From assembly GCF_040802235.1 (NCBI RefSeq), contig NC_133168.1, positions 30,647,759 to 30,711,758 of the forward strand: a DNA stretch of 64,000 nucleotides. The letters are read 5' to 3'. Under the pieces are notes generated by a model, which had not been told where the DNA came from, did not search any database, and saw nothing but the letters and a program-made list of their open reading frames with translations. Position 1 is the stretch's first letter. The number at the start of each line of letters is the position of its first letter. Shown piece after piece: positions 59,459-64,000 of this stretch. The DNA comes from Manis javanica (taxonomy: Eukaryota; Chordata; Mammalia; Pholidota; Manidae). The position numbers and the translations under genes were made by a program.

Positions 59459-60889
59459 CTTCACACAGAGCACAAGGATATTTACTTTGCAGAGAGGCAG
59501 GACATTTGTGGGGAACAGTAACATCCATTCAATCACTAAAATGAAATGGAGCTCAAATTTTGGGGTTTTAAGCCAAACTAAGATCTTTATATATGTTAAT
59601 TATGGTATAACTTAGGTGCATAAGAATATTGTAAGTAGTAGTGATATGTGAATTTAAAAGACTCCAAATGACTCATTAAAATTATGTAGCTCACATAAAT
59701 CATTTTCAAATTAGAGATAAATTTAAAAAATGTGTAATTAGTATTTCTTCTGGTTAGAGAATTGGTGAGAAAGCCACAGAAAATGCATATGAGATTTTAA
59801 CTCATAAACTGTCTGAAATTCATTGTAAATATGACCTTCTTCTATGTGGATCACCTTTTGCCAGAAAAATGATGCTTTAGTTCAGAAGAAAATTGATAAG
59901 GAAATATATTTTTTGAATAAGAAATGTAAGTTTCAAAAGTATATATAGTGAAATTCTATTTTTATTAAAAAGTTATGTATTTAAGATAAAAACAATATAA
60001 ATTTACAGCAAAAATGCTTTTTTCCCCTAAGTAACAAGACTGAAAAAGATTTTCCTTCTCTTGTTCTTTCTTTTTTCTTTTGTGTATTTTCTAATTTTTC
60101 TATAATGGTCATGTATTAGTTCTGTGATTTTTATAGGGTTTAAATGTTTTTACATTTAAAAATTGGTTCAATTAAGATTGTAACTTCAATTTTTTCCAAG
60201 TGGAGAAACTTTTAACTCAGCCTCACATGCTCTGAACTCTGATAGATGTAGCTTTGAATGCTTGGTCAGCTTCTTTTAGGAGCAAGCTCCCTACTGACAA
60301 GCCTCAGGATTCATATCAGTCTAAAGGCAATGGGGCATTCTTTCCCACATGAGATAATGTATGTAAAACACAGCCCAGTGCCTTGAATGTGATAGCTCTG
60401 ATGATGCTGATGACAAGGATTCTCCTTGGATGACACCCTCCTGGCTATGACTTTGCTGCCCTGTAGGACTGTAGTAGCTGGATTTGCTCCTTGTCATAAA
60501 GCACTCACATCCAGCAGTGAGCAATGCTGGGGCAGATACCTCTGCTTCCAATCACATCTTTCTGACATACCACTGGAGTTCCAGATTTGGAAAGATGAGT
60601 GCTCTTGTTTCTCTGTCTGGCTCATTGGTCTCTCTGCTTGCACTATAAAAATTATGGGACATATAACAGAGGGCAGCTGTTTACAGTTGGGGCCAGAGAA
60701 ACCCAAAACCATAATAGAGCATGCTTGTTAATAAAGATGTTCAAAAGAAAGTAGGTTACCAAGTAGTATAAGCACATGCTCCCATGAAAACACACACAGA
60801 CACACACTCAGGAATGGAGGAAAGTGCTTTCAAATTTAATGGACACTCCTCAGTGGTAGGATTATGGGTTTTATAATTATTTTCTAGGA

Positions 60890-60932
<43 letters not shown>

Positions 60933-61071
60933 TGAATATAATTTCTTTTGTCCTCAGAAACCAATATCTACAAAGAATCTCCTATTTCTTCTTCACAGGT
61001 TTATCTTAACACCAGTGAATAAGAAATGCAAGTTTTTAAGCATTCTTTCCCATTCTGTCTGCGATCCTTAC
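59459..61071 (-). other. LAMA4: LAMA4 intron (1.6 kb)
   Basis: Intron with GT donor and a weak AAG acceptor. It contains the (GT)n run at about 60.89 kb. No other repeat recognised. Confidence 0.75.
60893..60931 (+). repeat. (GT)n microsatellite
   Basis: About 19 uninterrupted GT units, long enough to be polymorphic. Confidence 0.95.
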
Positions 61072-61188
61072 CTCTCTCTGTGGCTTGTAGTCGCTTCAGG
61101 GCATCATTCAGTCTGTGCTTCAGGGTGCTCCTCCTCTCTAGGGCTCCATTCACACGCCTGCTGGTATCAGCCAGTGCCTCATCACTGC
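61072..61188 (-). CDS. LAMA4: LAMA4 exon: coiled coil (residues 1-38)
   Basis: This is the most 5' LAMA4 exon in the window. It starts with two bases completing a Gly codon and ends with one base of the next Gly. The acceptor is CCACAG (cag at 61189-61191) and the donor is GTAAGG. The translation is rich in Arg, Leu and Glu with heptad-like spacing (SRRVNGALERRSTLKHRLND within it). It belongs to the laminin domain II/I coiled coil that trimerises with beta and gamma chains. Laminin coiled-coil exons vary more than LG exons, yet the match to LAMA4 is clear. The next exon 5' must lie beyond the window end. Confidence 0.93.
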
Positions 61189-61554
61189 CTGTGGAGAAGC
61201 CGAGAAATGTACCCGTAGGGCTCAGATACTAGAAAAAAAATCTCCATTTCAACAAAGAAAATTCTGATTTTCTGATCTGCAGTGTTCTGAATATAATATG
61301 AACACAGAACACCAATTCCTGAAAGTGGCATTTCAAATAAGAGGCACAGGATTGCAGAAAACTTGTAACATTGCTTGGGAGTGACTTACGATGCCATAAA
61401 GTGATTCAGAAAAGGTGTAGATAATGGCTAATTTCTTGGATTGGAAAACACAGCACTGCTATAGTTAATAATACCCAGCAGTACAACTGATCAGCAGCTG
61501 AAAAGATCTATCTGTAGTTACAGTGATGACTGGTAATAGAAGAATAATTCTTTT
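61189..61554 (-). other. LAMA4: LAMA4 intron upstream of the first exon in the window
   Basis: Start of an intron that continues past the window. No recognised element here. Confidence 0.7.
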
Positions 61555-62790
61555 TCTTAATGGTTTTAATAAAATTTTAATTGACAATATACATCTCAAA
61601 AAGAGGCATGCAGCTTGGTGAATTTTCACAAACTGAATAACCAGTCCCCAGGTCAAGAAAATAGAGCATCAAAAGCACACCCACAGTTTTCTGGGGCCTC
61701 TGTGATCACCCAATGATGACTGCGGTTCAGAGCCCCACACCCACCTGCAGGCTGCGTCTGTTTCTAAAGGAGTAATGCAGTGGTATCTGGTAGCTTAAAT
61801 CTCTCAGCTTTGTCTTTATTCTTCAAGATTGTGCTAGCTATTCTTGCTTTTTTTCTCCCCCCATTTCCATAGAAATTCTAGAATTATCCTGTATATGTAT
61901 ATACAATTCTGGTACTTTATATTGAATCTATAGGTAAAATTTGGCAGAATCATCATTTTTACAAATTTGAGTCTTCCATTTATTGAAGACAGTTTTAATG
62001 TATTCATTAGTCTAAATTCTCACTTTGATCTCCGTTTATTTAGACCACCTTTAATTTCTTTCAGTAGAATATTAGTTTTATGTGTAGAGATCTTAGCATC
62101 CCGAATCAGATTTATTCCTAAGTATTTTATGTTATTGCAAATGGTGTTATTTTTAAAAGTTAATTTCTAATTGTACACAGAATTAGACCAAATTTGTAAA
62201 CATTGGTAATGTAGGGCATCCTTGTCTTATTCCCAATCTTAGTTGGAAAGCTTTCAATATTTCAGTATTAATATGTTTGCTGAATATTATTTCATTATTC
62301 TTTATTAGATTATGAAGTTCCATTTTATTTTTACTTTGCTATGAGGTTTTTTATAAAACACATGAATAATTATTGGGTTTTGTTAAATGATCTTCTTGTA
62401 TGTAGTAGGATAATCATATGAATTTTCTCCTATATTTTGTAAATATGGTGAATTACTATGAGGTTTTAAAAGTATCCTTGAAATCCTGGAATAAACTTAC
62501 CTTGGTCATGTATTGCTATTTCTATGATGCTAGTACCTTGATTAGGATTTTCACATTGCCGTTTTTGAGATAATTTGGCTTATAATTTTATTATAATGTC
62601 CTTATCAGGTTTTGGTATATAAATTCTGGTGACTTCATAGAACAAATTAGAGAGTATTTCCTCTTTTTCTATTTGCTGGGAGAAATTATATGAGTGATAT
62701 TTCTTCTTTAAATCCTTGGAAAAATTCACTTTTGAAACCATCTGAGCCTTGAGATTTCTTTGTGGGAAGGGTTTAATTACTGATTAAATC
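61555..62790 (-). repeat. Old L1 fragment (3' end and ORF2 part)
   Basis: Read on the minus strand, 61.56-61.75 kb resembles an old L1 3' UTR (complement of TAATTGACAATATACATCTC and GTGAATTTTCACAAACTG). From 61.83 kb, ORF2 wording follows (complement of TTCCTAAGTATTTTATGTTA and GTAGGGCATCCTTGTCTTAT). It is strongly diverged. Confidence 0.78.
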
Positions 62791-63200
62791 TATTATATAT
62801 ATGTATGTACATACAGTTTTATCAGACTTTCTATTTATTCTTGTATCAGTTTTGATAGCCATGTACTTACAAAATTATTCTTGAAAGTGTGCTTATAGCA
62901 TAGCCCTAAAGTAGGGTTATCTCAGAGCAAATCCAAACAAATCATGATATAATATCTGAACTGAAGGATCCACTTACCCAAGAATTCTTAGTTTGGGCTT
63001 TCTTATGTCCAAAGCATAAGGAAATCTATGTTTCGTGACAAACAGTAAGATAACTTCTTCACATCCCATTATGCACTTTTTCTCTCCAGTGGGCTTGTAA
63101 ATATATACTCTCTCATGGTGTACTTTCTCTTTTCTATTACAGTCTTAGTGTGCTTGGTTTATTGCTCAGTTATCATTTTCCCCCATACATGTGTATAATG
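62791..63200. other. Intron sequence
   Basis: AT-rich, with nothing recognisable. Confidence 0.6.
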
Positions 63201-63219
63201 AGTGTGCAGTGAGTAGTGT

Positions 63220-64000
63220 TAGTAGATTCTGTTGTAAAGGAGTGCAGAGAGCATCAAGAGTCAGGAAAAAGAACTAATAAAACTTAGCTAAACCCTAACA
63301 GCAGACCATTCCGGAATAGTAAGAGATTCAATGTCTAAACTTAGAGAGAGGCTAGATCAAAGGAAGAGAGAGCGAGAGGCCAGCCAAGGGCTATTTGAAT
63401 CCTGGTTTACTAAATCCCCATGGTTTACAACCTGGCAGGGCCCTTGCTTATTTTCATACTGCTCCTCACTTTAGGTCCCTGTATCTTAAACCAGCTAATA
63501 GCCTTTGTTAGGGAAAGAGTGAGTGCTGTTCAGGTGCTAATGCTGAGACCGCAGTATCATTCACTCACACAGCAGGAAGAAACAAACATTCCATGATTGG
63601 AATGGTCAAAAGAAAGTGGGGAAATGTAAGCATTAGTAAGATTAGTAAATTAGCATAAGCATAGCCATCTTAGAAACCTAGAAACCATTTTCTGAGGGTG
63701 TAACTCAGGAAGAAAGAAAAAAAAAAAAACTGGGCCTGGGTAAGGCCTTGAAAAACAAGTTAATCATGAGCACCGGGTGGTGGGCAGCTGTGACCCTTGG
63801 TCAGCTAACCTTGGTCAGTTAATCTTACATACCAAGCTTATCATGCAGAACCTCCCTAACCATTGAGGAGTAGTCTTATCCTGCCCTTGCTTAACCCCAG
63901 GATGTATGTCTTGCAAGAATAATGTATAGTTGTGGAAAATTACTATGAGTTAAGTGCTTTGAAAATGCTATATAAACCCTTGGCTCCGAGTGCTCGGGGT
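63220..64000 (+). mobile_element. LTR-like sequence, cut by the window end
   Basis: A purine-rich stretch (AGGAAGAAAGAAAAAAAAAA, 63707-63726) is followed by U3-like sequence and a TATA box (TGCTATATAAACCCTTGG, from about 63967) just before the end. That is the order of a polypurine tract and an LTR promoter. The part from 63.22 to 63.70 kb may be internal or another LTR part. No retroviral coding sequence is visible. R and U5 would lie beyond the window. Confidence 0.55.

Larger units (their letters stand above)
9960..61188 (-). other. LAMA4: LAMA4 gene, 3' part (23 coding exons plus probable 3' UTR)
   Basis: Laminin alpha-4 is a secreted chain that joins a beta and a gamma chain through a coiled coil to form basement-membrane laminins (laminin-411 and -421 in vessels, muscle, nerve and fat). 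Its C-terminal LG domains bind integrins, dystroglycan and sulfated glycans. Here 23 exons on the minus strand join in phase without any stop into 1138 residues and the stop codon. The sequence matches my memory of mammalian LAMA4 almost residue for residue. Other alpha chains are excluded by the close match and by the C-terminus ending Ser-Cys-Pro-Ala-Thr. Human LAMA4 has 39 exons as I recall, so these would be exons 17-39. The 5' end and promoter lie beyond 64000. Confidence 0.97.

Noticed and set aside
60895..61218. Plus-strand frame beginning with alternating Cys and Val
   Set aside because: It starts in the (GT)n microsatellite and runs over a LAMA4 exon in antisense.

Overview
This is nuclear DNA from a placental mammal. 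It carries the 3' part of one multi-exon gene on the minus strand, with long introns full of interspersed repeats. I read 23 coding exons with splice junctions and phases that all agree. Together they encode the last 1138 residues of laminin subunit alpha-4 (LAMA4): the end of the coiled-coil region, then five laminin G-like (LG1-LG5) domains and the natural stop. The full human protein is about 1820 residues (recalled), so roughly 685 residues, the promoter and the first exons lie to the right of the window. Exon residue numbers below count from the first complete codon in the window (1-1138).

Layout. 1 to about 9.9 kb: sequence downstream of LAMA4 with old repeats (MIR, an MLT1-like LTR, a short L1 tail, two head-to-head LTR-like copies) and no gene I can support. 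About 9.96-10.27 kb: probable LAMA4 3' UTR. 10.27-21.97 kb: exons for LG5 and LG4. 27.9-35.4 kb: LG3 and most of LG2, including an intron that begins with GC instead of GT. 35.6-44.3 kb: a large intron made of an L1 nested inside an older L1. 45.2-48.4 kb: the start of LG2 and LG1. 50.6-61.2 kb: coiled-coil exons, with a second long but dead L1 on the plus strand. About 63.2-64 kb: LTR-like sequence cut by the window end.

Lineage. The repeat content is mammalian (MIR, L2, MER5, MLT1, several L1 ages). I saw no Alu, B1/B2, carnivore tRNA-Lys SINE, equine ERE or ruminant Bov SINE. The L1 5' and 3' ends and a 0.5 kb polyadenylated retroposon look lineage-specific. A laurasiatherian without recent SINE activity, such as a pangolin, would fit, but this is an inference of low to moderate confidence.

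Most unusual points: the GC-AG intron in LG2; a polyadenylated retroposon at 55.56-56.10 kb, flanked by a 17-bp target-site duplication inside an L1, whose layout (retroviral-like polypurine tract, LTR-like segment, poly(A)) resembles the SINE-R part of hominoid SVA; L1-in-L1 and L1-in-L2 nesting with readable duplications; and two copies of one LTR-like sequence in inverted orientation next to the gene's 3' end.
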